Source: Prochlorococcus sp. AG-363-A03 (lineage in GTDB: Bacteria > Cyanobacteriota > Cyanobacteriia > PCC-6307 > Cyanobiaceae). From it: a stretch of DNA of 64,000 bases. The stretch spans positions 1 through 64,000 of the forward strand of contig QCEW01000004.1 of NCBI GenBank assembly GCA_003280445.1. The letters run 5' to 3'. The notes below the pieces were generated by a model that was not told the DNA's origin, did not search any database, and saw only the letters and a program-made list of their open reading frames with translations. The position numbers and the translations under genes are program-made. Position 1 is the stretch's first letter. The number at the start of each line of letters is the position of its first letter. This document shows positions 53,120 through 62,389 of the stretch, piece by piece.

Positions 53120-55009
53120 CTAAGCAGCCTTTCCTAGAGCAATCTCTGCAAAAGTCAGAATCTTTTTTGCAAAAACTTTTTGTTTTGAATTTAGATTCTG
53201 AGTTGATCTGGATAAATTTGAAGTAATACACTGACCTTTCGCGTTTGTGATTAATATATTTTTATCGTCTATTAATTGACATTTGTATTGCTGGTTATGG
53301 AGTTGCAAATCAATAATTTCTTTATAATGTTTAATATCAATTATATTTAATTGAAGTGTTTTTATTTTTTTCCAACTATTAAATTCAACGTAAAAAGCAA
53401 TATCTATAAAATCATTTTTCTTTATATTTATATAATTATTCCATTTTATTGCCTCTATTGATGATGTCCCATCATCAATAGTCATCTTTAAATGGTTACC
53501 CTTAAGTTTGTATATGTCTACAATCCTACATTTTCTAGTCCAAAAGATTGGTGCAGGATTCATTATTCCAAATGGTCCAATTAATTTTAACTGTTTAAAG
53601 AGATCACTATTAATATCTTTTAGACTGATGTGTACATCTGGATTTATTGACTTACTTAAATTAATATTTTTAAATTCTCTATGGGCTATAAAATTTAGTC
53701 TTTCCTTAAGTTTGTTAATATTTTCTTCTTTAATAGAAAAACCGGCAGCAGCTGAATGTCCTCCATGAGCTATTAGAAGATCATCGCATTCGTCTAAGGC
53801 GTGATTTACCTTTAAGCTGCTGTTTGATCTTACTGATCCTCTGAAATAACCATCATTAGCTGCTGAAAGTATTGCTGTGGGTAAATTAAACTTATCAACG
53901 ATTCGTGCAGCCACTATCCCTATTACTCCATGGTGCCAATCTCTATTAGTGAGTACTAAGAATTTTCTGTTGCTACTATATTCACTTACTGCTATTTCTA
54001 ATGCTTCTTGTTCAATTAAGGATGTAATTCTTTTTCGTTCTTTATTCATTGCAAAACATTCTATGGAGAGCTTATCAACAGTTTCATTCGATTGAGTCGT
54101 AAAAAGTCTAATGATAAGTTTTGGATCACCAATTCTACCAACAGCATTAATTAATGGTGCAATCTTATAACCTATATCCTCTGATGATATATCAATATTG
54201 TCAATTGATAGCTTTTTCAAAATAGATTTAATTCCTAGATTTGTTGTTCTATTAATTTTTGGCAAGCATTCCTTAAGCCATTTTCTATTGGCTCCTTTAA
54301 GTGGGGCCATATCCGCTACAGTACCGATACAAAAGAATACATCTGCTGTAGTATTGTTTATATCATAATTTATTTTTTTGCATATATTTATTGCTAGCAA
54401 ATAAGCGATACCAACGCCTGCTAAATATTTATAGGGAGAGTTAGTAGGTGTTCTCTCAGGGTGTATTAATGAAAAAAATTCTAATTTTTTGTTAGGAATC
54501 TTATGGTGATCTGTTATAATTAAATCAATGCATAATTCATTTGCTTTTTTAATTGCTTCAAAAGCTGATATACCATTATCCACAGTAATTATAAGTTTTA
54601 TTTGTTGATTATTTATTTCTTTTATTATGTTTAGATTAAGTCCATACCCTTCATCTTGTCTTGAAGGTATATATGGTTTTACTCTTGCACCAAGTTTGGT
54701 TAATAACTCAACCAATAATACGGTACTAGTAATACCATCAGCGTCATAATCCCCACATATTGCAACTTGTTCATTTCTTTCGCATGCCTTAATTATTCTT
54801 TTAGTAGCTTTGCATAACTCACTAAAATGGGCTTCTGCATTTGGCAGCTCTGATGGTGCTAGATATTCTTGCAATTCATTTTTTATATTTATACCTCTTC
54901 TAATTAAGACTTTCTGTAAAATAGTGTTTAAATTGTTATTATTTAAATTATCTTCTACTATTGGTTTAGGTAATATCCATTTTTTGATTTGATAATTATC
55001 TGTTTTCAA
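53120..55009 (-). CDS. recJ: Single-strand-specific exonuclease RecJ, 629 aa
   Basis: The DHH phosphoesterase motifs are GDYDADG (86-92), TDHH (166-169) and GGHSAAAGFSI. DHHA1 and OB parts follow. Mn2+-dependent 5'-3' ssDNA exonuclease in recombination and mismatch repair. Convergent with psb30 (three bases apart) and divergent from the CbbY-like gene. Confidence 0.96.
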   Translation of the reverse strand: MKTDNYQIKKWILPKPIVEDNLNNNNLNTILQKVLIRRGINIKNELQEYLAPSELPNAEAHFSELCKATKRIIKACERNEQVAICGDYDADGITSTVLLVELLTKLGARVKPYIPSRQDEGYGLNLNIIKEINNQQIKLIITVDNGISAFEAIKKANELCIDLIITDHHKIPNKKLEFFSLIHPERTPTNSPYKYLAGVGIAYLLAINICKKINYDINNTTADVFFCIGTVADMAPLKGANRKWLKECLPKINRTTNLGIKSILKKLSIDNIDISSEDIGYKIAPLINAVGRIGDPKLIIRLFTTQSNETVDKLSIECFAMNKERKRITSLIEQEALEIAVSEYSSNRKFLVLTNRDWHHGVIGIVAARIVDKFNLPTAILSAANDGYFRGSVRSNSSLKVNHALDECDDLLIAHGGHSAAAGFSIKEENINKLKERLNFIAHREFKNINLSKSINPDVHISLKDINSDLFKQLKLIGPFGIMNPAPIFWTRKCRIVDIYKLKGNHLKMTIDDGTSSIEAIKWNNYINIKKNDFIDIAFYVEFNSWKKIKTLQLNIIDIKHYKEIIDLQLHNQQYKCQLIDDKNILITNAKGQCITSNLSRSTQNLNSKQKVFAKKILTFAEIALGKAA

Positions 55010-55069
55010 AAGGTTACCTAGATTGATTTCTTAGTAATCATAATTATATTTCTTTTATACTGAATTAAC

Positions 55070-55816
55070 ATGAATACGTTAGAAGCAGTCTTTTGGGATG
55101 TAGATGGAACGATAGCTGACACTGAGATGTGTGGGCACAGAACAGCTTTTAATTTGGCTTTTAAGGATTATGATTTGGATTGGCAATGGAATGAGAGTCA
55201 ATATCTAGAACTTCTAAAAATTTCAGGAGGTTTAAAACGTATCATCCACTATCGAAACTCAATAAAAAGTGCTCTTAGTGACAGCCAATGTTCCAGAATT
55301 CAATCAAGAAAGCGTTTTCATTACAGCAATTTAATTGAATCTGGAAAAATAACAGTGAGAGAAGGAGTACATAGGCTTATGAACGAACTCTCTTGCTTTC
55401 AAATAGAGCAATTTATTGTTACAACAAGTGGTAGAGATTCCGTGGAACCATTGTTGAAAAGCTCATTGGGTTCTCATTTGAAAAATTTTTCGGGGATAGT
55501 TACTTATGAAGATGTGAAAAGGCATAAGCCATACCCCGATGCATATCAGCTAGCACTTAAATTGAGTAAGAAATCTGAAATTAATTCCATAGCTATTGAA
55601 GACTCTATTATTGGGGTTGAGTCTGCTAAGGCTGCAAATCTAAATTGCCTTTTGACATTGTCACCTTGGACAAGTTCTATCAATAATATTTCTAGAAAAG
55701 CTAATGCATGTGTTAATGGCCTTGGTAATGACGAAAATCCAGCTAAATTAATTTATGGTAAACAATTAATTAACAACAATGTCGATGTTGAATATTTGAC
55801 ACATATTATTAATTGA
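55070..55816 (+). CDS. HAD-family phosphatase of CbbY type, 248 aa
   Basis: The nucleophile motif FWDVDGTIADTE (with Asp and catalytic Asp), the cap region, FIVTTSGRDSVE (Thr/Ser motif II), KRHKPYPDAYQLAL (Lys motif III) and AIEDSIIGVESAKAANLNCL (motif IV acidic pair) are all intact. CbbY proteins dephosphorylate sugar phosphates such as xylulose 1,5-bisphosphate, a Rubisco inhibitor. That substrate is inferred from the family. Followed four bases later by a DUF565 gene. Confidence 0.9.
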   Translation: MNTLEAVFWDVDGTIADTEMCGHRTAFNLAFKDYDLDWQWNESQYLELLKISGGLKRIIHYRNSIKSALSDSQCSRIQSRKRFHYSNLIESGKITVREGVHRLMNELSCFQIEQFIVTTSGRDSVEPLLKSSLGSHLKNFSGIVTYEDVKRHKPYPDAYQLALKLSKKSEINSIAIEDSIIGVESAKAANLNCLLTLSPWTSSINNISRKANACVNGLGNDENPAKLIYGKQLINNNVDVEYLTHIIN

Positions 55817-55819
55817 TCA

Positions 55820-56149
55820 ATGCAGAATACAAAATTTAGGAAATTTGTAGATTCATTGGAACAAACAATTAATCCAATTATCGCCGACAGTTGGAGCAAG
55901 AGAAGTTTATTGATACTTTCTTTACTGTTTGGTTTTTATTTTACCAATAGTTTACTTTCATTTTTACTGGATAAACCAATTAACACAATAGTCCTATCTA
56001 TTCTTATATTATTCTTTATGGAGCTTTTAATACGATCTACTTTGATATTAAATCATTCTAAATTTTCTATAATTTTAATATCAATAAATAATTTTAGAAT
56101 TGGCTCAACATATGCACTAATTCTTGAGGCCTTTAAACTTGGTTCTTAG
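55820..56149 (+). CDS. DUF565-like membrane protein, 109 aa
   Basis: A soluble beginning is followed by two helices (SLLILSLLFGFYFTNSLLSF is one, NTIVLSILILFFMELLIRST the other) and a C-terminal GSTYALILEAFKLGS. The pattern fits the cyanobacterial/plastid DUF565 family, which I recall as 'NPWRRLSLxxISLLLG'. Function unknown. Co-transcribed with the CbbY-like gene. Confidence 0.72.
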   Translation: MQNTKFRKFVDSLEQTINPIIADSWSKRSLLILSLLFGFYFTNSLLSFLLDKPINTIVLSILILFFMELLIRSTLILNHSKFSIILISINNFRIGSTYALILEAFKLGS

Positions 56150-56155
56150 TCATCC

Positions 56156-56335
56156 TTAATCAGATTCATCTTCTGAAGACTCATTCATTGGATAAACAAA
56201 TCCCTGCGCTCTTCCAGTAAGTACGGACTTTCCAATTGACAATGCCTTTTCAGCTGCGATAGTAGCTTTACCTTTCCATGTAGCATGCCTTTGATTTCTC
56301 TTCCCCTTTGAGGTTTTCTTCTTTGGTACCGCCAT
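56156..56335 (-). CDS. rpmF: 50S ribosomal protein L32, 59 aa
   Basis: [20 protein letters not shown] is the diagnostic start of L32. It ends in an acidic cyanobacterial extension ESSEDESD. It has no CxxC pairs, so it is the zinc-free type. Convergent with the DUF565 gene by six bases. Short enough to be missed by size filters. Confidence 0.95.
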   Translation of the reverse strand: MAVPKKKTSKGKRNQRHATWKGKATIAAEKALSIGKSVLTGRAQGFVYPMNESSEDESD

Positions 56336-56508
56336 TTTTGCTCAACTTTTACTGATAATATATTTTATAACGTCAAGCACCAATTTAACAAAAACACTTT
56401 GATGAAAAACTAACTTCTTGTTTCTTTTTCTATATAAACACAAGTTGGTAAAGACTTTGACTATAGTTTATATATAAGTTCTGTTGAATTAGTTGATTAA
56501 ATTATCTA

Positions 56509-58236
56509 ATGAGTAAAAGTTATAGTCAACTATTAAAAGCTATTGAAAGTGGAGATATTATTTCTATTATTTTAATCCCAAACAGGAGAGAGGTTTTAGT
56601 AGAGTTTTATAATGGAGAGAAAAAAATAATACCAATATTTTATAATGATCAGAAAATTCTTCGAATATCAGAAGAATATAATGTTCCTCTTACAGTTAAA
56701 GATATTAGATCAGAACAGCGATTAGCGAATTTCGTTACTGGTTTTGGTCTCACATTAATATTTGTTTTATCTCTTTCATTTTTAATTAGAAGATCATCGA
56801 AGTTGTTGAAAAATATGCAGAGTTTTTCTGGTCGATCCTCAAAGGTAAACGAAGATGATATTAGAAAATACACTTTTGACGATGTAGCTGGTTTAAATGA
56901 AGAGTCTGATGAATTAAAAGAAATAGTAACCTTTTTAAAGCACCCTCAGAGATTGATTGAACTCGGTGCAAAGACTCCAAAGGGTATTTTATTGGTGGGC
57001 CCCCCTGGAACTGGGAAGACGTTATTAGCTCGCTCAATTGCAGGAGAAGCAGATGTTCCATTCTTTTCTATCTCCGCGTCAGAATTTGTTGAAATGTTTG
57101 TTGGCGTTGGAGCAGGAAGAGTACGAGATTTATTTAAAAGTGCAAAATCACAATCTCCTTGCATAGTTTTCATAGATGAAATTGACTCAATTGGGCGTCA
57201 AAGAGGTGCTGGGATAGGAGGAGGAAATGATGAAAGAGAACAAACTTTAAACCAACTTCTAACTGAGATGGATGGTTTTGAAACTAATAATGGGGTAATA
57301 GTAATTGCTGCTACGAATAGACCAGATATTCTTGACTTGGCTTTAACAAGACCTGGAAGATTTGATCGACGTATTGAAATATCCCTTCCTGATAGAAAAG
57401 CGAGACTCAAGATTTTATCAGTACATGCAAGAACAAAACCACTATGTAATTCTGTGAATCTAATGGACTGGGCAATTAAGACCCCTGGCTTTTCTGGAGC
57501 AGATTTGGAAAATCTATTGAATGAAGCAGCAATATATGCTGCAAGAAATGATAAAACGATCATAAGCAGCAATGAACTTGATAATGCCCTTGAAAAAGCA
57601 CGATTTGGTATTTTGTCTAAACCACTTTCTGATATCACAAAGAAGAGACAAATTGCTTATCAGATTATTGGAAAAACTTTAGTAGCGCTATTAATGCCAA
57701 CTCAAGATAAATTAGAAAAAATCTCCTTGTTTAAGTCTCTGGGAGATTCAGCTGGAATGACTTATTTCACACCTGATGAAGAGACAATTGATAGTGGCTT
57801 GTTAACCAGAAATTACATATATAGCAAAATAGTTATTTCACTTGGATCTAGAGCAGCTGAAACTATTATTTTTGGTTCTAATGAAGTAACACAAGGATCT
57901 CAAAGGGATCTAGAAAATGTTTATTTTTGGGCTAATCAAATGGTTACAAAATTTGGTTTTTCAAATCTTGGCCCTATTGCATTCGATACATCAAAAGATT
58001 CTATTTTCCTTGGCAAAGACATTATGAAAAATAGACAAGTGTATTCTCAAAAGACAAGTATGGAAATTGATAAACAGATAATAGAAATAGCACACAAGGC
58101 TATGAACCATGCTATTCAACTTCTATCTGATAAAGTTTCCTTAATGGATACTCTTGTTGAAGAACTTTTAGTTAATGAAACACTTGAATCTAAATATGTG
58201 ATTGATTCTCTTAATTCTTACATTTCTACTAATTAG
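56509..58236 (+). CDS. FtsH homologue lacking the protease motif, 575 aa
   Basis: An N-terminal periplasmic-type segment, one helix (about 73-92), and a complete AAA+ domain: Walker A GPPGTGKT (164-171), Walker B FIDEID (221-226), and the [12 protein letters not shown] with RPGRFDR. In the protease part HEAGH is replaced by QIIGK (385-389) in [18 protein letters not shown], so both zinc histidines and the catalytic Glu are gone; the third ligand region (RDLE, about 467) may remain. The FtsHi (protease-inactive) class of plastids has the same loss. It is likely an unfoldase or regulatory partner of an active FtsH elsewhere. Confidence 0.92.
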   Translation: MSKSYSQLLKAIESGDIISIILIPNRREVLVEFYNGEKKIIPIFYNDQKILRISEEYNVPLTVKDIRSEQRLANFVTGFGLTLIFVLSLSFLIRRSSKLLKNMQSFSGRSSKVNEDDIRKYTFDDVAGLNEESDELKEIVTFLKHPQRLIELGAKTPKGILLVGPPGTGKTLLARSIAGEADVPFFSISASEFVEMFVGVGAGRVRDLFKSAKSQSPCIVFIDEIDSIGRQRGAGIGGGNDEREQTLNQLLTEMDGFETNNGVIVIAATNRPDILDLALTRPGRFDRRIEISLPDRKARLKILSVHARTKPLCNSVNLMDWAIKTPGFSGADLENLLNEAAIYAARNDKTIISSNELDNALEKARFGILSKPLSDITKKRQIAYQIIGKTLVALLMPTQDKLEKISLFKSLGDSAGMTYFTPDEETIDSGLLTRNYIYSKIVISLGSRAAETIIFGSNEVTQGSQRDLENVYFWANQMVTKFGFSNLGPIAFDTSKDSIFLGKDIMKNRQVYSQKTSMEIDKQIIEIAHKAMNHAIQLLSDKVSLMDTLVEELLVNETLESKYVIDSLNSYISTN

Positions 58237-58256
58237 GTATTTTTATTGCCTTACTT

Positions 58257-58853
58257 TTAGAGGGCTGAAAAGTATTCCTTACTGCCTTTAGGATCTTCCT
58301 TCATTGTTTTGTCACCAGGTGTCCATCCAGCAGGACATACTTCGTCTGGGTGAGACTCAACGTATTGATATGCTTGTAAGATTCTAAGAGTTTCATCAAT
58401 ATTGCGGCCAACAGGTGCTTTGTTGATAGTTGAATGCATAATTACACCATTAGGGTTAATTATAAATAAGCCCCTATCGGCTTCACCATCATCATTTAAA
58501 ACATTATATGCTTGGCAAATCTCACGTTTGAGATCCGATACTAGAGGATAGTTAATATCACCAATTCCTCCCTCATTCCTGGGGGTTTGAATCCAAGCTA
58601 AATGTGTAAATTTACTATCAACAGAAACACCTAGAACTTCGGTGTTTTTGCTACTGAAGTCGCTATATCTGTCGCTGAAGGCAGTAATTTCAGTAGGGCA
58701 GACAAATGTGAAGTCAAGTGGATAGAAAAATAGCACAACATATTTTCCTCTGAACTGAGAAAGTGTTATGTCTTTAAATTCTTGATCAACGACTGCAGTA
58801 GCAGAGAAATCAGGCGCTTGCATTCCTACCCTTAGGCACTCATTTGTCGTCAT
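58257..58853 (-). CDS. 2-Cys peroxiredoxin, 198 aa
   Basis: The peroxidatic cysteine C52 sits in [14 protein letters not shown], and the resolving cysteine C173 in [14 protein letters not shown], both with the expected surroundings. A typical 2-Cys Prx (AhpC/TSA) that reduces H2O2 and organic peroxides using thioredoxin, important for photosynthetic cells. Convergent with the FtsH gene by 20 bases. No anomaly. Confidence 0.96.
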   Translation of the reverse strand: MTTNECLRVGMQAPDFSATAVVDQEFKDITLSQFRGKYVVLFFYPLDFTFVCPTEITAFSDRYSDFSSKNTEVLGVSVDSKFTHLAWIQTPRNEGGIGDINYPLVSDLKREICQAYNVLNDDGEADRGLFIINPNGVIMHSTINKAPVGRNIDETLRILQAYQYVESHPDEVCPAGWTPGDKTMKEDPKGSKEYFSAL

Positions 58854-58976
58854 GGAACTTTGTTTGTATTTTGATTGGTTTGGAGGGGTAGTTACTTCCC
58901 CTTTTCCTTTTTATAATTTATCATGTTAAAGAACAGAAAACTTACTCTTACTGTCTAAACGAGCAGATTTATAAAA

Positions 58977-59381
58977 ATGAATGAGCCTACAAGTTGGGAT
59001 CCAACCCTTATTAAAAAATTTAGTAGTTCAAATCATTACAAGCTCTTAAATCAGTTAAAAAATGAAGTTAAAAAGTATCCACTAAATAATAAGAAGCAGA
59101 CATCTTCAATTAAAAGCAAGGATGACAGTCAGGTCAGAATAAATAAATCGAATTCATCACCCTCTCAAAATGTTACACTATCAAATAATCCAAGTTATAA
59201 CAGTCAATTAGACAGCAATAAATCAACTGTAAGCTTTAATAATGCTAAGAATTTTTCTATTTACAATAACAATAACTTAACTCGAAAAGATGAAAGTTTA
59301 TTTACTGATCAATCCAAGTCAAATGAAGACCAATCTTCACCAACCTTTAAAGACCGACTAAATCAAATAGATATGAAATAA
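58977..59381 (+). CDS. Low-complexity Asn/Ser/Lys-rich protein, 134 aa
   Basis: Starts MNEPTSWDPTLIKKFSSSNH, with HYKLLNQLKNEVKKYP helical. The middle is disordered and Ser/Asn-rich. It ends TFKDRLNQIDMK, which looks conserved. The disordered middle with ordered ends fits a scaffold or regulatory peptide. No family name. Divergent from the peroxiredoxin. Confidence 0.6.
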   Translation: MNEPTSWDPTLIKKFSSSNHYKLLNQLKNEVKKYPLNNKKQTSSIKSKDDSQVRINKSNSSPSQNVTLSNNPSYNSQLDSNKSTVSFNNAKNFSIYNNNNLTRKDESLFTDQSKSNEDQSSPTFKDRLNQIDMK

Positions 59382-59487
59382 CTATTACAACCAATTGTAT
59401 TAAAGCTAATACGTAAAACAATCACAATAAATATTTATCGAAGTGAATTGATCTAAATAATTGATTAGCTTTTATCTTTTAATCAAA

Positions 59488-59561
59488 TGTCAGTGGAGAG
59501 ACTTGAACTCTCGACCTCAGCGTTATGAATGCTGTGCTCTAACCGGCTGAGCTACACTGAC
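59488..59561 (-). tRNA. tRNA-Met (CAU), elongator type, 74 nt
   Basis: The acceptor stem GTCAGTG pairs fully with CACTGAC; the D arm is AGCTCAGCCGGTTAGAGC; the anticodon loop TTCATAA contains CAT; the T arm is GAGAG-TTCAAGT-CTCTC. The discriminator is A and CCA is not encoded. The D arm lacks the initiator pattern, so this is elongator Met. The anticodon stem CAGCA/CGCTG has four pairs plus an A-C mismatch next to the loop. Alternatively tRNA-Ile(CAU) cannot be excluded, but the arm favours Met. Confidence 0.93.
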
Positions 59562-60676
59562 TGACTTATACCTATATTATCAAAGATTTTTAATTCCCTT
59601 TATTCAAGAAGGGTTTCTCGAATAAGAGTTATCAAATCTGGTAATAAAGGTACACTTTCAACATGATAATTCAGGATGGCCTTCTACGGAAGAAATCTTT
59701 AGATCTAAATTATTCCTGAGTTACTAGAGTCAAGCATAGTCAAATACACTCACTTTTATTAGTTGTGATCGTTAAAACACTCTTAACTCTACATTACGAA
59801 AGTTTATGACAAGAAGCCTTGGCAAAAATAATCCTAGTATTTTAAAATTATTAAACAACTAAGAAGATAGATAATTGTTTAATTTAGATCTTCAAATAAG
59901 CTGAAAAGTCATTTTAACTAATAAAATTGTATAGCAAAGTGAAAGAGAATATAAGTAGTTTTAATTTTGATTTACACTATAGTAAATAGTAAATTCTTTC
60001 GAAATTAATGAGCAGTTATTATTTAATGCTTACCAGCCTTTTGTAGATCATCCATATAAGATTAGATACACAAAGATTTCGAAGGTTTGTTATCTATTAA
60101 AATTAAGTGCTCAATGTACCTCAATATCTGATTTAGATAAAAAGCACAAAGCATGGGGACAAAAGGACCTAAAGCAAAATTCCTTTTTTGGATAATTAAA
60201 AGGATAATTTCAAAATAAATTTTTATATTATTTTTGTAAGATTAACTTTCTATAGTAGTTGCATTTTTAAATAATATAGTTGCCACAATTAATATAATTT
60301 GCTACCACTAGTTTGAGGGTGATCGGAACATAATGAAGCTTCCCCAACAGCAAGCTTCGTCATCCTCAACAATTTATGGGTTTAAACGATACGTTCCTCA
60401 ATCCAAATATTATTTCTTACCCCCTTCTCCTAAAATGATTAGGACTATTTAAATACTTATTATCATCGTGATTGATATCGATTTTAATAAGCTAAAATTA
60501 TCGAAAATCCTTCGTTATTATTATGTGAGAAATCGTAAATTTTGATGATCACAAAATGATCACCACGTTTTGGCAAAACCACAATGATTTTGATTCATCA
60601 CTTAGTTGTTCCCAGCATCATAAGTTGTCTTTTCCCAAGTCAATTTTTGATGTTCCTCTAACTCTATATTGACCTT
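59562..60676. other. Long non-coding region, about 1.1 kb
   Basis: No convincing coding frame on either strand. It contains the structured element at 60311-60370 and short direct repeats of TGATCAC near 60550. The region upstream of the tRNA may carry its promoter. Nothing else could be supported. Confidence 0.5.
60311..60370. ncRNA. Possible structured RNA, two nested stems, about 60 nt
   Basis: An outer 11-bp stem with one bulged U pairs GTTTGAGGGTGA (60311-60322) with TCATCCTCAAC (60360-60370). Inside it, a perfect 7-bp stem pairs GAAGCTT (60335-60341) with AAGCTTC (60352-60358) around a CCCCAACAGC loop. No T run follows, so it is not a simple terminator. Non-coding and in a long gene desert. 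Strand and function are open; an sRNA or processing element is inferred. Confidence 0.45.
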
Positions 60677-60883
60677 TTGAATTTGAAAAGAGCCAGCATA
60701 TTTCCACGTTATTATTCAATACAATTCATGATATTTATGACTTATTTATCAGTATATATTTGCATTTCATATGATTCACTCCACCCTTTAAATACAACAG
60801 TTCTTACTCTAGGTGTGTTATCAATTCCAACAGTGGCTAATTGCATCAATCTAGAAGAATATAATTTTGATTCTTATCTTTGA
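60677..60883 (+). CDS. Doubtful small membrane protein, 68 aa, TTG start
   Basis: A frame from TTG 60677 encodes MNLKRASIFPRYYSIQFMIF, a helix FMTYLSVYICIS and a second hydrophobic part ending EEYNFDSYL. No family match, and it lies in a low-coding region. The start has no clear ribosome-binding site. I list it as possible only. Confidence 0.3.
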   Translation: MNLKRASIFPRYYSIQFMIFMTYLSVYICISYDSLHPLNTTVLTLGVLSIPTVANCINLEEYNFDSYL

Positions 60884-61028
60884 ATAACGCTAATTTGAGA
60901 TAACCATGCTGGCATAAGACTAATTTCTAGAAAATGAATAATATATTTTTTAAAAAAATTTATATTTACTCCTAAAAATCATGATTATGAAGTCTAATTA
61001 ATTACTGTTGTTTTTCAGTCGAAAACTG

Positions 61029-61169
61029 CTATATTTCTTCGTCTTCATTTCCAATCCTAATTTCAACACCAACAAAAATAGCAAATAAAACTATGAATAA
61101 GCCAACTAAAGTCCTCCATAGGCCAAAATGAGCTACAGATTCGTGAGCTTGAAAAAAATCTGGGATCAT
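61029..61169 (-). CDS. Single-helix membrane protein, 46 aa
   Basis: ATG at 61169 to TAG at 61029 encodes MIPDFFQAHESVAHFGLWRT, a helix LVGLFIVLFAIFVGVEI and the acidic end RIGNEDEEI. An aromatic, amphipathic N-terminus and an acidic C-terminus frame one helix. Function unknown. The next gene upstream on the same strand is 61191-61391. Confidence 0.55.
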   Translation of the reverse strand: MIPDFFQAHESVAHFGLWRTLVGLFIVLFAIFVGVEIRIGNEDEEI

Positions 61170-61190
61170 AATTTAATGATACATCTTTTT

Positions 61191-61391
61191 CTATTCTTCC
61201 CAACCTTCCTCTGCCTTATCAAGTAAATCCTCAACAGTATTGTCGAAAGTTTCAGCAACTGACCTCAACATTTTTGAAATAGTCTCATCTGGGCAAGCTA
61301 GATCTTTTTGAATACCTTCAGCGCAGTCTTTAATTTCATCCCATGCATCTGTTAGGACTTGTGAATCTACTGGTTTCCAATCTTCAGTCAT
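61191..61391 (-). CDS. Acidic hypothetical protein with paired cysteines, 66 aa
   Basis: MTEDWKPVDSQVLTDAWDE, then IKDCAEGIQKDLACPDETIS and a helix with KMLRSVAETFDNTVEDLLDK. The two-cysteine core resembles the 2988-3164 and 14014-14196 products in register. Soluble and helical. It precedes the membrane miniprotein at 61029 by about 20 bases on the same strand, so they may be one transcript. Confidence 0.55.
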   Translation of the reverse strand: MTEDWKPVDSQVLTDAWDEIKDCAEGIQKDLACPDETISKMLRSVAETFDNTVEDLLDKAEEGWEE

Positions 61392-61527
61392 AAATAATCT
61401 CCCTTTTATGGGTTGATAGTCAAATATTTAATGATCCAATAGATTTTAGCTTTTAATTTACTAAAGACTATCTTGGTTTCTTCATTTACATGAAAGATGA
61501 TGGCTGAAATGCTAATTTCTACGAGCT

Positions 61528-61683
61528 ATGAAAATCTTAATACAAGGAATTCAAGAGCTGCGAGCGAAAGCTGAGGCATCTCTTGATAAGACTACTCAGT
61601 TGCAACAGGCGTTAGCGCAACTCGAGGCAAACCTATCTAGAAAGGAAAACCAAAAGATCAGCGAGAAGTCACAGAAAGAGTAA
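61528..61683 (+). CDS. Helical protein, 51 aa, first copy of a duplicated cassette
   Basis: ATG 61528 to TAA 61683 encodes MKILIQGIQELRAKAEASLD, then KTTQLQQALAQLEANLSRKE and the end KISEKSQKE. Heptad-like Leu/Ala spacing suggests a coiled coil. It is similar throughout to the 62160 product, and both are followed by a tiny MLLPKPVRP peptide gene. Role unknown; I suggest the two form a cassette. Confidence 0.65.
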   Translation: MKILIQGIQELRAKAEASLDKTTQLQQALAQLEANLSRKENQKISEKSQKE

Positions 61684-61775
61684 TCATTCATATGTCAAGA
61701 AGTTTCAAACTTATAATTTCTATTTACGTATTATGAAAAACACCTATAAATAATAATAGAGAATAGTTTTTCATC

Positions 61776-61835
61776 ATGCTTTTACCTAAGCCAGTTAGAC
61801 CTGTTGATTCTGAGAAGAAAGGTAAAGATGATTAG
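61776..61835 (+). CDS. Micro-ORF, 19 aa, MLLPKPVRP peptide, first copy
   Basis: ATG 61776 to TAG 61835 encodes MLLPKPVRPVDSEKKGKDD. The first nine residues are identical to those of the 62390 frame, although the codons differ at five of them (synonymous changes). That is evidence for a translated product. No clear Shine-Dalgarno. It follows the 51-residue gene by 92 bases. Confidence 0.6.
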   Translation: MLLPKPVRPVDSEKKGKDD

Positions 61836-62159
61836 ATATTGAAAGAAATTTCTTCATCAATCTAAGATTTATACACAAATTTATTGATATTTAGGAACAT
61901 AGGTAACGATTATTCCCTTTTTTTGTAGCATATATTGAATTCTAGTTCACAAGTTAATATAAGTTTATATTTACTTAGGTTGCTAATTAAAAATTAAACC
62001 ATTCTAGCCAACAGATAAACACACTTAATATAGTTTTATCAAAAGATAATGAATTCATCTATTGACATTAAGAAATTCTTTGCCAAATTTATTCAGTGTT
62101 CTTCTTATCAATTTTCCCTTTCATTTTAAGGTAAAAATTATTTTTTGTTCATCTTATCT

Positions 62160-62315
62160 ATGAAAACAGCATCTAAAGAACTACAAAAACTTAGATCAAT
62201 GGCAGAGACTTCTTTGAATAAGACAGCTGAACTACAACAAGTGCTGGCTCAAATTGAAGCCAACCTCTCTAGAGCTGAATCACAAAAAGTTACTGAAAAG
62301 ACAAACCAAAACTGA
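62160..62315 (+). CDS. Helical protein, 51 aa, second copy of a duplicated cassette
   Basis: ATG 62160 to TGA 62315 encodes MKTASKELQKLRSMAETSLN, then KTAELQQVLAQIEANLSRAE and the end KVTEKTNQN. It shares LR-x-(K/M)AE-(A/T)SL, KT-x-(Q/E)LQQ and the (Q/L)AQ(L/I)EANLSR core with the 61528 product and has the same length. Different N- and C-terminal residues show the copies are not recent. It is followed by a second MLLPKPVRP frame. Confidence 0.65.
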   Translation: MKTASKELQKLRSMAETSLNKTAELQQVLAQIEANLSRAESQKVTEKTNQN

Positions 62316-62389
62316 ATTCTAAATTCGTATAATTAAATGCAGCATCCCAAGTAAAAAGTGCTAAAAAAAGATAAGATAAATTTATTTCA

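Noticed and set aside
57198..57638. 146-codon frame opposite the FtsH homologue
   Set aside because: Shadow of the AAA+ domain on the other strand with no independent evidence.
60540..60600. Short TGATCAC direct repeats as a possible CRISPR or iteron
   Set aside because: Only two copies with irregular spacing; no array, leader or associated genes.
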